31,167 nt of DNA from JAVWHX01 sp036639875 (GCA_036639875.1 JAVWHX010000025.1:1-31167); one strand, 5' to 3'. Numbered from the stretch's first letter, positions 1 through 9,194 are shown. Numbers and translations: made by a program. Notes: generated by a model from the sequence alone, not told the origin.

Positions 1-957
1 AGCAGCCCCTTTAACCATATTATCTATAGAACTTACCACCATCAACTTATGATATCTTTTATCATAATGTAATGAGATATCACAGAAATTTGAATATTGT
101 ACAAATTTCAAATCTGCAACTTTGCCATTATCTAATACTCTTACAAAATATTCATGATCATAATAGTCATGATAAACTTTCATAACATCTTCTAAAGACA
201 CATTATCTTTTAAATCAACATAAATTGTTGAAACAATTCCTCTATTAACTGGTAATAAATGAGGTGTAAATGTTACTTCTATAGTTGAAGAAGCCATCTT
301 AGATAATTCTTGTTCTATTTCTGGAATATGTCTATGTTGTCCTAATTTATAAGGATGGAAAGATTCATTACAACGAGGATAATGAGTATCTTCACTTAAT
401 GATTTACCAGCTCCTGTTACACCAGATTTAGAATCAATAATGAATTGATTATTCTTATTCATACCTTCTTTTAATAGCGGATATAAACCTAAAGTAATAG
501 ATGTTGGATAACAACCTGGATTACCAATCAAAGATGCACTTTTAATCTTATCTCTATTAACTTCACTTAATCCATAAACTTGTTTATCATGTAACTGCTT
601 TTCATTATATTCTAATTTGTACCATTCTTTATAATCTGCTTCTTTATCTAATCTAAAGTCAGCACCTAAGTCAATAAACTTCATATCATGTTCATCACAA
701 TATTTAGCATATTTTTCGCTCAAGCCATGAGGTAAAGATGCAAAGACAATTTCCGCTTTCTTTAAAACATCTTCATCTGCTTCAAATACCATATCACAAA
801 CTCCATAAAATGATGGATATAAATCAGAAATAGGTTTATCTAAATAACTTTGAGAACTAATGCTCACAACTTCAACATCATCATGATTTAACAACAATCG
901 TAATAATTCAGCTCCTGCATAACCACTCGCACCAATAATACCTGCTTTTATTTTCAT
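1..957 (-). CDS. argC: N-acetyl-gamma-glutamyl-phosphate reductase (C-terminus cut by window edge)
   Basis: NADPH-dependent reduction of N-acetylglutamyl-phosphate to the semialdehyde, a cytoplasmic step of ornithine/arginine synthesis. My translation from the ATG at 957 opens MKIKAGIIGASGYAGAELL, the Rossmann nucleotide site (GASGYAG). It contains NPGCYPTS with the catalytic cysteine, and later HRHIPEIEQEL and TPHLLPVNRGI, all typical of ArgC. The 319 codons present run off the left edge. The family is usually about 345 residues, so only some 25 C-terminal residues are missing. The ATG directly abuts the stop of argH (958-960), giving tight translational coupling and placing argC third in the argGHC operon. 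Identification is secure; I cannot see what follows it. Confidence 0.95.
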   Translation of the reverse strand, partial: MKIKAGIIGASGYAGAELLRLLLNHDDVEVVSISSQSYLDKPISDLYPSFYGVCDMVFEADEDVLKKAEIVFASLPHGLSEKYAKYCDEHDMKFIDLGADFRLDKEADYKEWYKLEYNEKQLHDKQVYGLSEVNRDKIKSASLIGNPGCYPTSITLGLYPLLKEGMNKNNQFIIDSKSGVTGAGKSLSEDTHYPRCNESFHPYKLGQHRHIPEIEQELSKMASSTIEVTFTPHLLPVNRGIVSTIYVDLKDNVSLEDVMKVYHDYYDHEYFVRVLDNGKVADLKFVQYSNFCDISLHYDKRYHKLMVVSSIDNMVKGAA

Positions 958-2331
958 TTAGATACCTACTTTCTGTTTCATAATTTTAATACTTTTACAT
1001 ACTGCTTCTTTTGATGGTCCTCCATCAACTCTTCTATTATTTACACATGTTTCTAATGAAATTGCATCATAGATAGATTCTTCAAATGTTTGATCAAATG
1101 ATTGATATACATCTAATGGTAATGTTTCTAAAACTTTATCATGATCAATACAATAAGCAACCAATTGACCTGTTGTTTTATAAGCATCTCTAAATGCTTT
1201 TCCATGTTTCACTAAATAATCAGCGCAATCTGTTGCATTAATAAACCCTTTAGCAGCAAATTCTCTCATCTTATCTTTATTCACTCTCATTGTCTTTAAC
1301 ATATCAGTAAAGACTGGTAAACAAAGTTTCACTGTATCAATAGCATCAAATAAAGCTTCTTTATCTTCTTGCATATCCTTATTATAAGCCAAAGGTAAAC
1401 CTTTCATCATTGTTAATAAGGTTGAAACACTAGAGATAACTCTTGCCGTTTTTCCTCTTACTAACTCAGCAATATCAGGATTCTTCTTCTGAGGCATAAT
1501 ACTTGAACCTGTTGCATAAGCATCATCAAGTTCTACATATTTAAATTCCCATGAACACCATAATATCATTTCTTCACTAAAACGTGATAAATGCATCATA
1601 ATTAATGCTAGATCATTAGCAAATTCAATTGCATAATCTCTATCACTAACACCATCTAATGAATTATGAGTAATATCACTCATTCCTAATTCATTAGCAA
1701 CAAAGTCTCTATCAAGAGGATATGTTGTTGTAGCAAGTGCTCCACTACCAAGTGGAGAAACGTTCATTCTTTCATAACAGTCTTCAACTCTAGAAATATC
1801 TCTTACAAACATCTCAGCATATGCCATCAAATGATGTGCAAATGTAATAGGTTGAGCACGTTGTAAATGAGTGTATCCACACATAATTGTATCAGTATGC
1901 TTTAAGGCTTGATCTAAAATTACTTGAATTAAATCAACTAACATTGCTTTGATATCTTGCATCTCATCTCTGGTATATAATCTTAAGTCTAAAGCAACTT
2001 GATCATTTCTAGAACGTGCTGTATGAAGTTTTTTACCACTGATTGGATATTTATTTGTTAATTCACTTTCTATAAACATATGAATATCTTCAGCAGTAGG
2101 ATCAAATAACAATTCACCACTTTCAATATCATTTAAAATATCATTTAATCCTTGAGTAATTTCATCTAAATTCTCTTGTTCAATAATTCCTTGTTTACAT
2201 AACATCTTTGCATGGGCAAGACTACCCATAATATCATGTTTATACATTCTTGCATCAAATGAAATTGATGAATTAAATGCATTGACACTCTCATTAATCT
2301 CTTTTTTAAATCTTCCTGCCCATAATGCCAT
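958..2331 (-). CDS. argH: argininosuccinate lyase
   Basis: Splits argininosuccinate into arginine and fumarate, the last step of arginine synthesis. It belongs to the fumarase/aspartase superfamily and is normally a cytoplasmic homotetramer. The signature GSSIMPQKKNP is at about residues 275-285, with HTARSRNDQ near 103-111 and GYTHLQ near 152-157, all family-conserved. The frame is open back to a GTG at 2340. I choose the ATG at 2331 (457 residues, MALWAGRF) because an AGAGGTG ribosome site sits 6 bases upstream of it and that GTG is part of the site itself. It starts 12 bases after argG stops and ends directly against the argC start, so the three genes form one transcript. No key residue appears to be missing. 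Confidence 0.96.
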   Translation of the reverse strand: MALWAGRFKKEINESVNAFNSSISFDARMYKHDIMGSLAHAKMLCKQGIIEQENLDEITQGLNDILNDIESGELLFDPTAEDIHMFIESELTNKYPISGKKLHTARSRNDQVALDLRLYTRDEMQDIKAMLVDLIQVILDQALKHTDTIMCGYTHLQRAQPITFAHHLMAYAEMFVRDISRVEDCYERMNVSPLGSGALATTTYPLDRDFVANELGMSDITHNSLDGVSDRDYAIEFANDLALIMMHLSRFSEEMILWCSWEFKYVELDDAYATGSSIMPQKKNPDIAELVRGKTARVISSVSTLLTMMKGLPLAYNKDMQEDKEALFDAIDTVKLCLPVFTDMLKTMRVNKDKMREFAAKGFINATDCADYLVKHGKAFRDAYKTTGQLVAYCIDHDKVLETLPLDVYQSFDQTFEESIYDAISLETCVNNRRVDGGPSKEAVCKSIKIMKQKVGI

Positions 2332-2343
2332 ATCTTTCACCTC

Positions 2344-3564
2344 TTATTTATTTCTTTGTTTATCTAATAATGCTTTAACTTTAATTGGTAAACCATATAA
2401 ATTAATAAATCCTTGTGAATCCATTTGATTATAATCTTCATCTTCTCCAAATGAAGCGGTTTGTTCACTATATAAAGTATCTTGAGAGCTCATTCCAGCT
2501 TCAATTATATTCCCTTTATATAACTTCAATTTTACATCACCATTCACTGTTTTTTGTGTTTCATCTAAGAAAGCAAGTAATGCCTTTGTAAGTGGTGTAT
2601 ACCATTGACCATTATATAAAATATCTGCAAGTTTTAATGCAACTTGTTGTTTAAAATGTTGTGTTTCTTTATCTAAAGTAATTTCTTCTAAATCAGCATG
2701 TGCTTTATAAAGAATAGTTCCACCTGGTGTTTCATAAACTCCTCTAGATTTCATACCTACAAGTCTATTTTCAACCATATCAATGATACCAACTCCATGA
2801 GCGCCACCAATTTTATTTAATGTTTCAATCAATGTAATACCATCCATTTTTTCACCATTAACAGCAACTGGTTCACCTTTTTCAAAAGTAATTGTTACAT
2901 ATTCTGGTGTATTAGGCGCTTTTTCTGGTGTAACTCCTAATTCTAAGATTTTATCATACATTGGTTCATTTGAAGGATCTTCTAAATCTAAACCTTCATG
3001 AGATAAATGCCATAAGTTTTTATCTTTAGAATAGTTTGTTTCTCTATTGATTTTTAATGGAATATTTCTTGCTTCTGCATATTCAATTTCATCTTCTCTA
3101 CTCTTTAATTCCCAAGTTCTCCATGGGGCAATAATATCCATTTCTGGAGCAAATGCTTTGATCGTTAATTCAAATCTTACTTGATCATTTCCTTTACCAG
3201 TACATCCATGGCAAATAGCATCTGCACCTTCTGCAATAGCAATATCAACTAATTTCTTTGCAATAATTGGTCTTGCTAATGAAGTCCCAAGTAAATATTT
3301 CCCTTCATATAAAGCGTTAGCTTTAATTGCTGGGAAGATAAAATCCTCTACAAATTCTTTTTTACAATCTGCTAAATAATATTTAGAAGCTCCTGTTGCA
3401 ATTGCCTTTGCTTCTAAACCATCAAGTTCATCACCTTGACCAACATCTCCTGCTACTGCAATAACTTCACAACCATAATTTTCCTTTAACCATGAAATAA
3501 TAATAGAAGTATCTAAACCTCCTGAATAAGCTAATACAACTTTTTTATACTGTTTCTTTTCCAT
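2344..3564 (-). CDS. argG: argininosuccinate synthase
   Basis: Joins citrulline and aspartate with ATP to give argininosuccinate, the penultimate step of arginine synthesis. The protein has 406 residues, the usual length. The N-terminal PP-loop ATP site AYSGGLDTS lies at about residues 12-20, followed by GDVGQGDEL; HGCTGKGNDQVRFEL and LSHEGLDLEDP further on are family-conserved. A GGAG-type ribosome site precedes the ATG. It is the first large gene of the argG-argH-argC transcript, behind an arginine T-box leader (3643-3888) and a tiny Arg-Arg frame (3594-3629). The promoter is about 330 bases upstream. Transcription should therefore rise when uncharged tRNA-Arg accumulates. Confidence 0.97.
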   Translation of the reverse strand: MEKKQYKKVVLAYSGGLDTSIIISWLKENYGCEVIAVAGDVGQGDELDGLEAKAIATGASKYYLADCKKEFVEDFIFPAIKANALYEGKYLLGTSLARPIIAKKLVDIAIAEGADAICHGCTGKGNDQVRFELTIKAFAPEMDIIAPWRTWELKSREDEIEYAEARNIPLKINRETNYSKDKNLWHLSHEGLDLEDPSNEPMYDKILELGVTPEKAPNTPEYVTITFEKGEPVAVNGEKMDGITLIETLNKIGGAHGVGIIDMVENRLVGMKSRGVYETPGGTILYKAHADLEEITLDKETQHFKQQVALKLADILYNGQWYTPLTKALLAFLDETQKTVNGDVKLKLYKGNIIEAGMSSQDTLYSEQTASFGEDEDYNQMDSQGFINLYGLPIKVKALLDKQRNK

Positions 3565-3593
3565 CTTTCTCTTCTCCTCTAATCTTATATTTT

Positions 3594-3629
3594 TTAAACC
3601 TTATATTTCCCTAATCGCCGAATCATCAT
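3594..3629 (-). CDS. putative 10-11 residue Arg-Arg leader peptide upstream of argG
   Basis: Between the T-box terminator and argG is a small frame with a perfect AGGAGG ribosome site (about 3634-3639), 4 bases before a first ATG and 7 before an adjacent second ATG. It reads MMIRRLGKYKV and stops 29 bases before argG. The two arginine codons are CGG and CGA, which should be uncommon in such an AT-rich genome. The ribosome site and spacing are seen directly. Translation, and any role in sensing arginyl-tRNA after T-box readthrough or in coupling to argG, is inference. I see no strong second terminator between it and argG. It could also be a chance frame. Confidence 0.45.
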   Translation of the reverse strand: MMIRRLGKYKV

Positions 3630-3642
3630 ATATCCTCCTATT

Positions 3643-3675
3643 AAAAAAACGCCTCTAGAAATAAATCTAGAGACG
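3643..3675 (-). terminator. T-box intrinsic terminator
   Basis: The stem ACGTCTCTAGA pairs with TCTAGAGGCGT around a short loop and is followed by TTTTTTT on the minus strand. It lies just after the T-box core and before the small Arg-Arg frame and argG. Confidence 0.9.
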
Positions 3676-3888
3676 TATATTTACGCGGTACCACTCTTGT
3701 TGTTAGAACATCATATTCTAACCCCTCTTGCCTTTAACGCAGGTAACGTTCCATTATACTCGATTCCAATGGACTCTCATGGGTGCGCTTCATTTCTCTT
3801 TCACCTAGTAACCTTACACTCTACGTTACCTCGCTATAAGCTTCCAACAAACTACTCTCCCAATCAACGATTTAAGTTTTAACTTGCG
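3643..3888 (-). promoter_or_regulatory. T-box leader with arginine (CGC) specifier
   Basis: Read on the minus strand, the leader carries the T-box core AAGAGTGGTACCGCG (3684-3698), which pairs with the uncharged tRNA acceptor end. A terminator hairpin with an 11-base stem and seven T residues follows (3643-3675). Upstream are the Stem I marks: GGGAGAGTAG, the distal AGCGAG, and the apical loop GTAGAGTGTAAG closed by GTAAC/GTTAC. In the usual specifier position, before ACC...TGAG, the triplet is CGC (3785-3787), an arginine codon. This fits the downstream argGHC genes: uncharged tRNA-Arg would stabilise the antiterminator and switch the operon on. The specifier is assigned by alignment to the general T-box layout, not by folding. 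Confidence 0.93.
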
Positions 3889-3891
3889 TTT

Positions 3892-3920
3892 ATCATATAT
3901 TGCTTGGTAATATTTGTCAA
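3892..3920 (-). promoter_or_regulatory. sigma-A promoter of the argGHC operon
   Basis: A -35 TTGACA (3915-3920) and a -10 TATGAT (3892-3897) are separated by 17 bases. Transcription would start near 3885, at the 5' end of the T-box leader. The rest of the gap up to 3996 holds only an A/T-only weak hairpin. Confidence 0.88.
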
Positions 3921-3995
3921 CACTTTTTCTTTCAATTTTTGAAAAAAGCAAAAATATTACAAAATATTTACTTTAAAAACAATTATCCGTTATAA

Positions 3996-5351
3996 TTATT
4001 CACCAACTTGCCATTTCACACCATCAGTAGATGTATATAAAAGAAAATCATTTGGTTGATCATTATCAGCACCACTTGTCACTTTTATCTTATATTTCCC
4101 GTCTTCTTTATATGGCATAGATGGATAATCATAAGGTTCTGGTGATTGCAGATTAACTTTTGTAAAAGTCTTACCTGCATCCTTTGTACAGTAAAGCGTT
4201 GCACCCTCACCACTAGCACTACTCATTCCAATATAACCTTGTTTTTCATTCATAAAAACAATCCCTGATGCAACTCCTAATTCTCCTGAAAAAGGATCTT
4301 CATTCCATTCATCCCAATTCACTTCTCCATCTACTGTTTTATACAATGAATAGAAACGACTTCCTGCAGCCGCATCAGTAATCTTTAACTTATATCCAAT
4401 CAAATCACTAACCATTGATCTTAATGGATAATCTTCATTTGTTTTATTATCACCTTTTTTAACAGGTGTCTTTGGAATATTATAAACATTATCTACATAA
4501 ATATATTTCTTTAACCTTGGTCCATTTTCAGTTAATGGTTCTATAACAGTCGTATATCCTTGAATCTCTTGCGTTAAGTTTTCTACGGTTTTTACATTCT
4601 TACTCTTATCAACATAATAAATATTATCATTATTATATCCAAAGTTTTGTACACCTGAATATTTAATTTGGAATGGTTCAATATAATCATCCATTGCTAA
4701 TGCTTGTAAAGTATCTAAGAATGGTTGCAACAATATATCCTCTGAGTACTTTGGATCAGCATAACCATCAAGTCTAAATTTAACCTTTTCACCATCTTTA
4801 TAAGAAATTAAATAAGTCTTTGTTTCATTATTCTTTTTTCCATAAACAAACATATCAAAAGAAGTTATTCTCCCACTATATCCACATTTAATATTCGCAG
4901 TACCACTTAAATACAATTTATCAGGCATCGCCATTGTTTCTTTAGCTTCTTCCATAAATTCAATAAACCCTCCAGAAAATAAAGAAGAATTACTTAAAGT
5001 CATTTCTTTATCTCTAAATATTTTATCAAAATAATAACTTATCTTACCACTCTTATGAGCAATCATATCATAAACATTATATCCACTGTAAAGTGTACTC
5101 ACAATCATTAATCCCAAAGCAATCTTTAACCAATACTGCCACTTTATCATAATAAATTCTTTCTTTGTAACTATCAAAGTCATACACACCGCTATCCATA
5201 CAAACAAAAGAATTATGCAAAGTATAAGAACAGGTATATCATAAGCCAAATATCCTTTACCATACTTACATAGTTTTAATAATACATATAAAAATATAAA
5301 ATAAACAATTATAAAAACTGGATTTAATAACATTTGAAAAAACTTTTTCAT
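3996..5351 (-). CDS. membrane protein with three N-terminal helices and an extracytoplasmic Asp-box domain
   Basis: I do not recognise a named family. The 451 residues begin with three hydrophobic helices (about 8-28, 38-62, 72-92). A long soluble region of about 350 residues follows and should lie outside the membrane. Its second half has Asp-box-like (BNR) motifs: KTVDGEVNW near 338-346, TKDAGKTF at 389-396 and STDGVKW at 441-447. Together with GYIGMSSASG these suggest sialidase-like beta-propeller blades. No catalytic sialidase residues can be claimed. The ATG has an AGAGGTG ribosome site about 10 bases upstream. The gene has its own TATAAT box and stands alone downstream of the adhesin, whose terminator separates them. 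A surface sensing or binding role is only a guess. Confidence 0.7.
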   Translation of the reverse strand: MKKFFQMLLNPVFIIVYFIFLYVLLKLCKYGKGYLAYDIPVLILCIILLFVWIAVCMTLIVTKKEFIMIKWQYWLKIALGLMIVSTLYSGYNVYDMIAHKSGKISYYFDKIFRDKEMTLSNSSLFSGGFIEFMEEAKETMAMPDKLYLSGTANIKCGYSGRITSFDMFVYGKKNNETKTYLISYKDGEKVKFRLDGYADPKYSEDILLQPFLDTLQALAMDDYIEPFQIKYSGVQNFGYNNDNIYYVDKSKNVKTVENLTQEIQGYTTVIEPLTENGPRLKKYIYVDNVYNIPKTPVKKGDNKTNEDYPLRSMVSDLIGYKLKITDAAAGSRFYSLYKTVDGEVNWDEWNEDPFSGELGVASGIVFMNEKQGYIGMSSASGEGATLYCTKDAGKTFTKVNLQSPEPYDYPSMPYKEDGKYKIKVTSGADNDQPNDFLLYTSTDGVKWQVGE

Positions 5352-5376
5352 TATTTATTCACCTCTTATTTTTCCT

Positions 5377-5404
5377 ATTATATCACTTTCCTATATTCTG
5401 TTCA
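5377..5404 (-). promoter_or_regulatory. possible promoter of the Asp-box membrane protein gene
   Basis: TGAACA (5399-5404), 16 bases, then a perfect TATAAT (5377-5382) read on the minus strand. The -35 match is weak, so only the -10 is persuasive. Confidence 0.45.
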
Positions 5405-5476
5405 TTCTTTTTATACTCTTTATTTCTCATATAATCAATATGAAAATACCTCTTCTTACTTCTATTATTCAATAAA

Positions 5477-5508
5477 TTAAAAAACTTATAAAATTTCTTT
5501 TATAAGTT
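5477..5508 (-). terminator. terminator after the adhesin gene
   Basis: On the minus strand AACTTATAAAA pairs with TTTTATAAGTT around GAAA and runs into a T tract. It begins 8 bases after the stop codon. Confidence 0.85.
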
Positions 5509-5515
5509 AATTATT

Positions 5516-8500
5516 CTATTTCTTTAACTTTCTTCTAAATCCTAATAACAATGATAACGAAGAGATAAACATAACAACAATGTCCATAGGCAATACATCT
5601 CCTGTTTTCGTTGGTTTTATAATGTTATTAGGAGTTTCAGGTTTTACAATAGGTGTATTTGGAGTTGGGTTTGGAATAATTGGGTTAGGTGTAGGATTTG
5701 GAATAATTGGATCTGGAATAGATGTGTCTGGTTCTGGTATGAGAACTTTTCTTCTATTCACAACCACATTATCAAAAACCTTATCAATATCCGACAATTG
5801 ATAAATATTAAAAACCAAACCATTTACTATCTTAACAACCAAGTCATCATTTGAAAGAATATAGTCACTAGGAACACTTGCTTGTCTAACAATATAAAGA
5901 CCATCTCTCATATCTTCATTAAACAAAATAGTTCCATCTTTATCTGTTAATTGTTTTTCAACCAAATTAGCATCTGTAATCATATTTTCTAATTTGTCTT
6001 TATCTAACACTTCATTAACATCATCAGTCACCTTATATAATTCAAACTCAGAACCCTCAATACCATTTCCTTTATCATCTACATTTGAAACATTAAATGG
6101 ACGTTTAACATTCTCAACAGTTATCTCTTTTCTATTAGCATAACCCTTTTTCGGAGCAACAAAATGAGTATGAACAGCTTTTTCAGGTAAGTATCCATCC
6201 GTTGTCTTTGTTTGCACAAGTTCATATTCTAAACCCTCTTCTAAGCCATTAAATATAACTTTCCCTTTTTCATCAGTCACAGCAACACCCACTACTTTTC
6301 CTTTGTAGTATAATGTAAATTCAGCATCTGGTATAACCTTATTTTTATCTTTTTCATCTACTAATGTATATACAACCATACTGCTTTTAGAAACTTGTGC
6401 TCCACCACCAACACCAACTTCATCAGAACTCATAACTACAGATGTTTTAGTTTCACCAGGAATAATACCTTCTCCCTGTATATCATTTGAATATTTACTC
6501 AAATCAAAATCTTTAACATATGCACTATACTCTAAAATATATGCTCTACCTTCATTTTTAGGAATTGTTAAAGTTAATAATGTTGAACCTTGTGGTTTAC
6601 CATAATCATTAACTTTATCCAAAACCTTTGTCCCATATTTAACATCAACTACTTCTCTTTGTTTTACAAACTGCCCTTTTGAATCAATCGTTGCTTCAAA
6701 TAAATGAATTGTTGGTAAACTTAAAGTCAAGCCAGGACTTAAAATATCATTTAACTGAGTATCTACCATTGGTGTCATTGCTTGATTTACAACAACTTGA
6801 TAATTAATCTTTTGTTCATCAGACTTTACAGTCCCATTCTTCTCAAGGACCTTATTCAATATATCTTGTTGTGCCTTCACAACAGTTGATTGGCTTGTAT
6901 CTTTATTTAAAGATACATTATTTATAATAGAAATCTTTCCGTTATAAGTTTTGAAATCCTTATCTAAGAACTTCCCATTTACAGTATCTACTTTTGTTTG
7001 AAAAGATAATGTATATGTTTCTGTAATATCACCCAAATAAACTTTTAAATAATTATCAAGATAAGTATAATGAGGATTTACAGAATCTTTTGATAAAGAT
7101 ATTGTTCCATTATTATCTTTTAATACCAAGCTATCTTCAACTAATGATAATCCACTAATAAGCTTATCTTCTATAATAGCATTCTTTAATCTCATTCCAT
7201 CATGATTAACTTTAATCTCCCAGTTAATAAGATGTTGCTTAAAATCATACCCTTTTGCCTCTTTAGAAAGAACTTTAATTTCAGGCTTGTATTTTGCATT
7301 CACTGTCGAGTACTTAGTATTTCCTAAATAAACTGTTGCATAATTAACAAACTCTTTTGTTTGTTGATTATTAGATTCATAGAAATCTGGATTTGTTAAC
7401 TCACTCACAATCTCAAAAGTAACTGTTTGTCCAGATATTTGAGATGAATCCTTAAAAACAACTGTATACTCCTTATCAGTTTTATCAATCTCATATACTT
7501 GAGATGAAGCTACTTTTCCATCTATCATAAGATTTTTAATTTCAATAAGTTTATGTTCATCATCCAAGCTAATAGTATCTTTAATTGTTACCTTCTCACT
7601 TATAGTATTTTTATTTTCATTAAATGTAACTTTCCAAGTCATTTGATGATTTGATTTAGAATAACTCACAAAGTCTTTTTTTATTGTCCCTGCGTTAACA
7701 ATTGCTTCTTTTGACACTACAGGCGTTCCATATATCTTTGCTCCTTCGCCTGGTCCCCCAAACTCTGGACATTCAAAACTAATCGAAACATCATTAGAAA
7801 TTGGATCTTGATTATACTTTAAATATTCACTATAATTTGTAATCTTCGTTTCATAAGTAATAGTATACTTACCATTTAAAGTCTCACTCTTAAGAACATC
7901 ATTTAGATTAACTGTCCACGTATAGTCATTTTTATCTACTATAGAACTATTATTCAATGTTGTGATTTTTTCCCAAGGAACTGATATACCATTTACCTCA
8001 ATACTTTCCTTTACAATTGATAATTCAGATGAATCATTAACAGGTTTTCCTTTTTTAAAAACATCTTTAACAACAAGGTTTTTGAATGCAAAACCATTTG
8101 TATCTACAGCAATAGACCATGGTACATAAACTGTATTATCTTTAACGGTTTCATCAACCACATTTTTTTCAATCCAATTGATTCCTGTTTTTTGTTTTAA
8201 TTCTTTTATATCTGACGAAACCAAAACATTATTCTTCTTATCATTTAATTGTGCTTTATTTGATACAATGACAGTCTTATCATTTTCTACTTTACCATTA
8301 GTAATAAGTGCTGAATTATTTAATTTTGTTTTATAAGTAATGTTATAATCTTTATCACCATCTAATGGAGTTAGATAAGATAAAGTTTGACCTTGAATAT
8401 CAAGCAATAAATCATTAATAGGATTTTTATTCACTGTAAAACTATTTGCAACATACTCTTGATTATTAGAAAAAGTATCAACAAAGCTTAATCCTTCATC

Positions 8501-9154
8501 ATAAACAATACTTCCACTTATAATTGAAACTGTCCAATCAAACGTTTTATCAGTTGTATTGTATAATACTTCTTTTTTTACAACTGGTGGTTTTGGTTTG
8601 TTTTCAGTAATAGTAATACTATATTTTGGAGTTTCTCCATTCATAGAAATGTCAACTACTTGTTTATCACCACAACCTGCTTTATCTAATTGCACCTCCA
8701 TTTCAATATATGCATTTGTAATTGTATCTTCATCTTTAATATCTTCATGGAATATAAACGAAATCTCTCTAGTACGCTTAGAATATTTTGCCTTACCTAA
8801 TGCCTTACCATCATTTATATTCACTTGCCATTCAATATCTTTATCATCTTCATTAGCTTCTGCGGCTAATTCCTTAGGCAATGTTATAAGAATATAAGAT
8901 TTTCCTACCTCTACTAATTGTCCACTTAATTCACTATGTCCAGTAATATCATTCAATGATAGTTTTACTTTAAACGTATCACCAAAACCAAGTTCTTCTT
9001 TACTGGAGAATTCAGTCCCACCTTTTTTAGTAAGTTGTACATTCTTTACAAGAGAAGTACCATCAACACTATCAATTGCATAACTCGGTATAACTTTCAT
9101 TCCCATAATCAAAACCAATGAAAGAAATACAATCATAAACTTTTTTTTCGCCAT
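5516..9154 (-). CDS. large surface adhesin with Cna/SpaA-type domains and a variant sorting signal
   Basis: A 1212-residue secreted surface protein. Residues 1-26 are a signal peptide ending SYA. After an N-terminal beta domain (27-185) come about five repeats that each re-start with a short strand: DWTVSI (206), VPWSIAV (344), MTWKVTF (505), INWEIKV (643) and INYQVVV (783). They resemble collagen-adhesin (Cna) domains, often stabilised by isopeptide bonds. Two SpaA/Cna-B-like domains follow (about 928-1018 and 1019-1137). Then comes a proline-rich spacer with PNPTPNPIIPNP (1153 on), PTKTGD at 1181-1186, a hydrophobic helix and the tail RRKLKK. The layout is that of a sortase substrate, but PTKTG departs from LPxTG. 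No sortase or pilin genes are nearby. It is monocistronic with its own promoter and terminator. The ligand is unknown. Confidence 0.88.
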   Translation of the reverse strand: MAKKKFMIVFLSLVLIMGMKVIPSYAIDSVDGTSLVKNVQLTKKGGTEFSSKEELGFGDTFKVKLSLNDITGHSELSGQLVEVGKSYILITLPKELAAEANEDDKDIEWQVNINDGKALGKAKYSKRTREISFIFHEDIKDEDTITNAYIEMEVQLDKAGCGDKQVVDISMNGETPKYSITITENKPKPPVVKKEVLYNTTDKTFDWTVSIISGSIVYDEGLSFVDTFSNNQEYVANSFTVNKNPINDLLLDIQGQTLSYLTPLDGDKDYNITYKTKLNNSALITNGKVENDKTVIVSNKAQLNDKKNNVLVSSDIKELKQKTGINWIEKNVVDETVKDNTVYVPWSIAVDTNGFAFKNLVVKDVFKKGKPVNDSSELSIVKESIEVNGISVPWEKITTLNNSSIVDKNDYTWTVNLNDVLKSETLNGKYTITYETKITNYSEYLKYNQDPISNDVSISFECPEFGGPGEGAKIYGTPVVSKEAIVNAGTIKKDFVSYSKSNHQMTWKVTFNENKNTISEKVTIKDTISLDDEHKLIEIKNLMIDGKVASSQVYEIDKTDKEYTVVFKDSSQISGQTVTFEIVSELTNPDFYESNNQQTKEFVNYATVYLGNTKYSTVNAKYKPEIKVLSKEAKGYDFKQHLINWEIKVNHDGMRLKNAIIEDKLISGLSLVEDSLVLKDNNGTISLSKDSVNPHYTYLDNYLKVYLGDITETYTLSFQTKVDTVNGKFLDKDFKTYNGKISIINNVSLNKDTSQSTVVKAQQDILNKVLEKNGTVKSDEQKINYQVVVNQAMTPMVDTQLNDILSPGLTLSLPTIHLFEATIDSKGQFVKQREVVDVKYGTKVLDKVNDYGKPQGSTLLTLTIPKNEGRAYILEYSAYVKDFDLSKYSNDIQGEGIIPGETKTSVVMSSDEVGVGGGAQVSKSSMVVYTLVDEKDKNKVIPDAEFTLYYKGKVVGVAVTDEKGKVIFNGLEEGLEYELVQTKTTDGYLPEKAVHTHFVAPKKGYANRKEITVENVKRPFNVSNVDDKGNGIEGSEFELYKVTDDVNEVLDKDKLENMITDANLVEKQLTDKDGTILFNEDMRDGLYIVRQASVPSDYILSNDDLVVKIVNGLVFNIYQLSDIDKVFDNVVVNRRKVLIPEPDTSIPDPIIPNPTPNPIIPNPTPNTPIVKPETPNNIIKPTKTGDVLPMDIVVMFISSLSLLLGFRRKLKK
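5664..5712. repeat. short imperfect DNA repeat in the proline-rich linker
   Basis: The string TTTGGAATAATTGG occurs twice about 27 bases apart, with shortened variants around it. It encodes the repeated PNPIIPNP of the adhesin's wall-spanning spacer. Such repeats can change length between strains. Confidence 0.55.
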
Positions 9155-9194
9155 AAAACTTTCCTTTCCTTACTCTTTTCCGTTACAATTTTTC

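Noticed and set aside
3697..3882. Plus-strand open frame of 61 codons
   Set aside because: It lies antisense to the T-box leader, whose conserved RNA sequence explains the stretch; no ribosome site.
3951..3975. Hairpin AAATATT/AATATTT after the Asp-box protein gene
   Set aside because: It is made only of A-T pairs, too weak to claim as a terminator.
5580..5801. Plus-strand glycine-rich frame
   Set aside because: It is the complement of the adhesin's proline-rich linker; low complexity, with no ribosome site.
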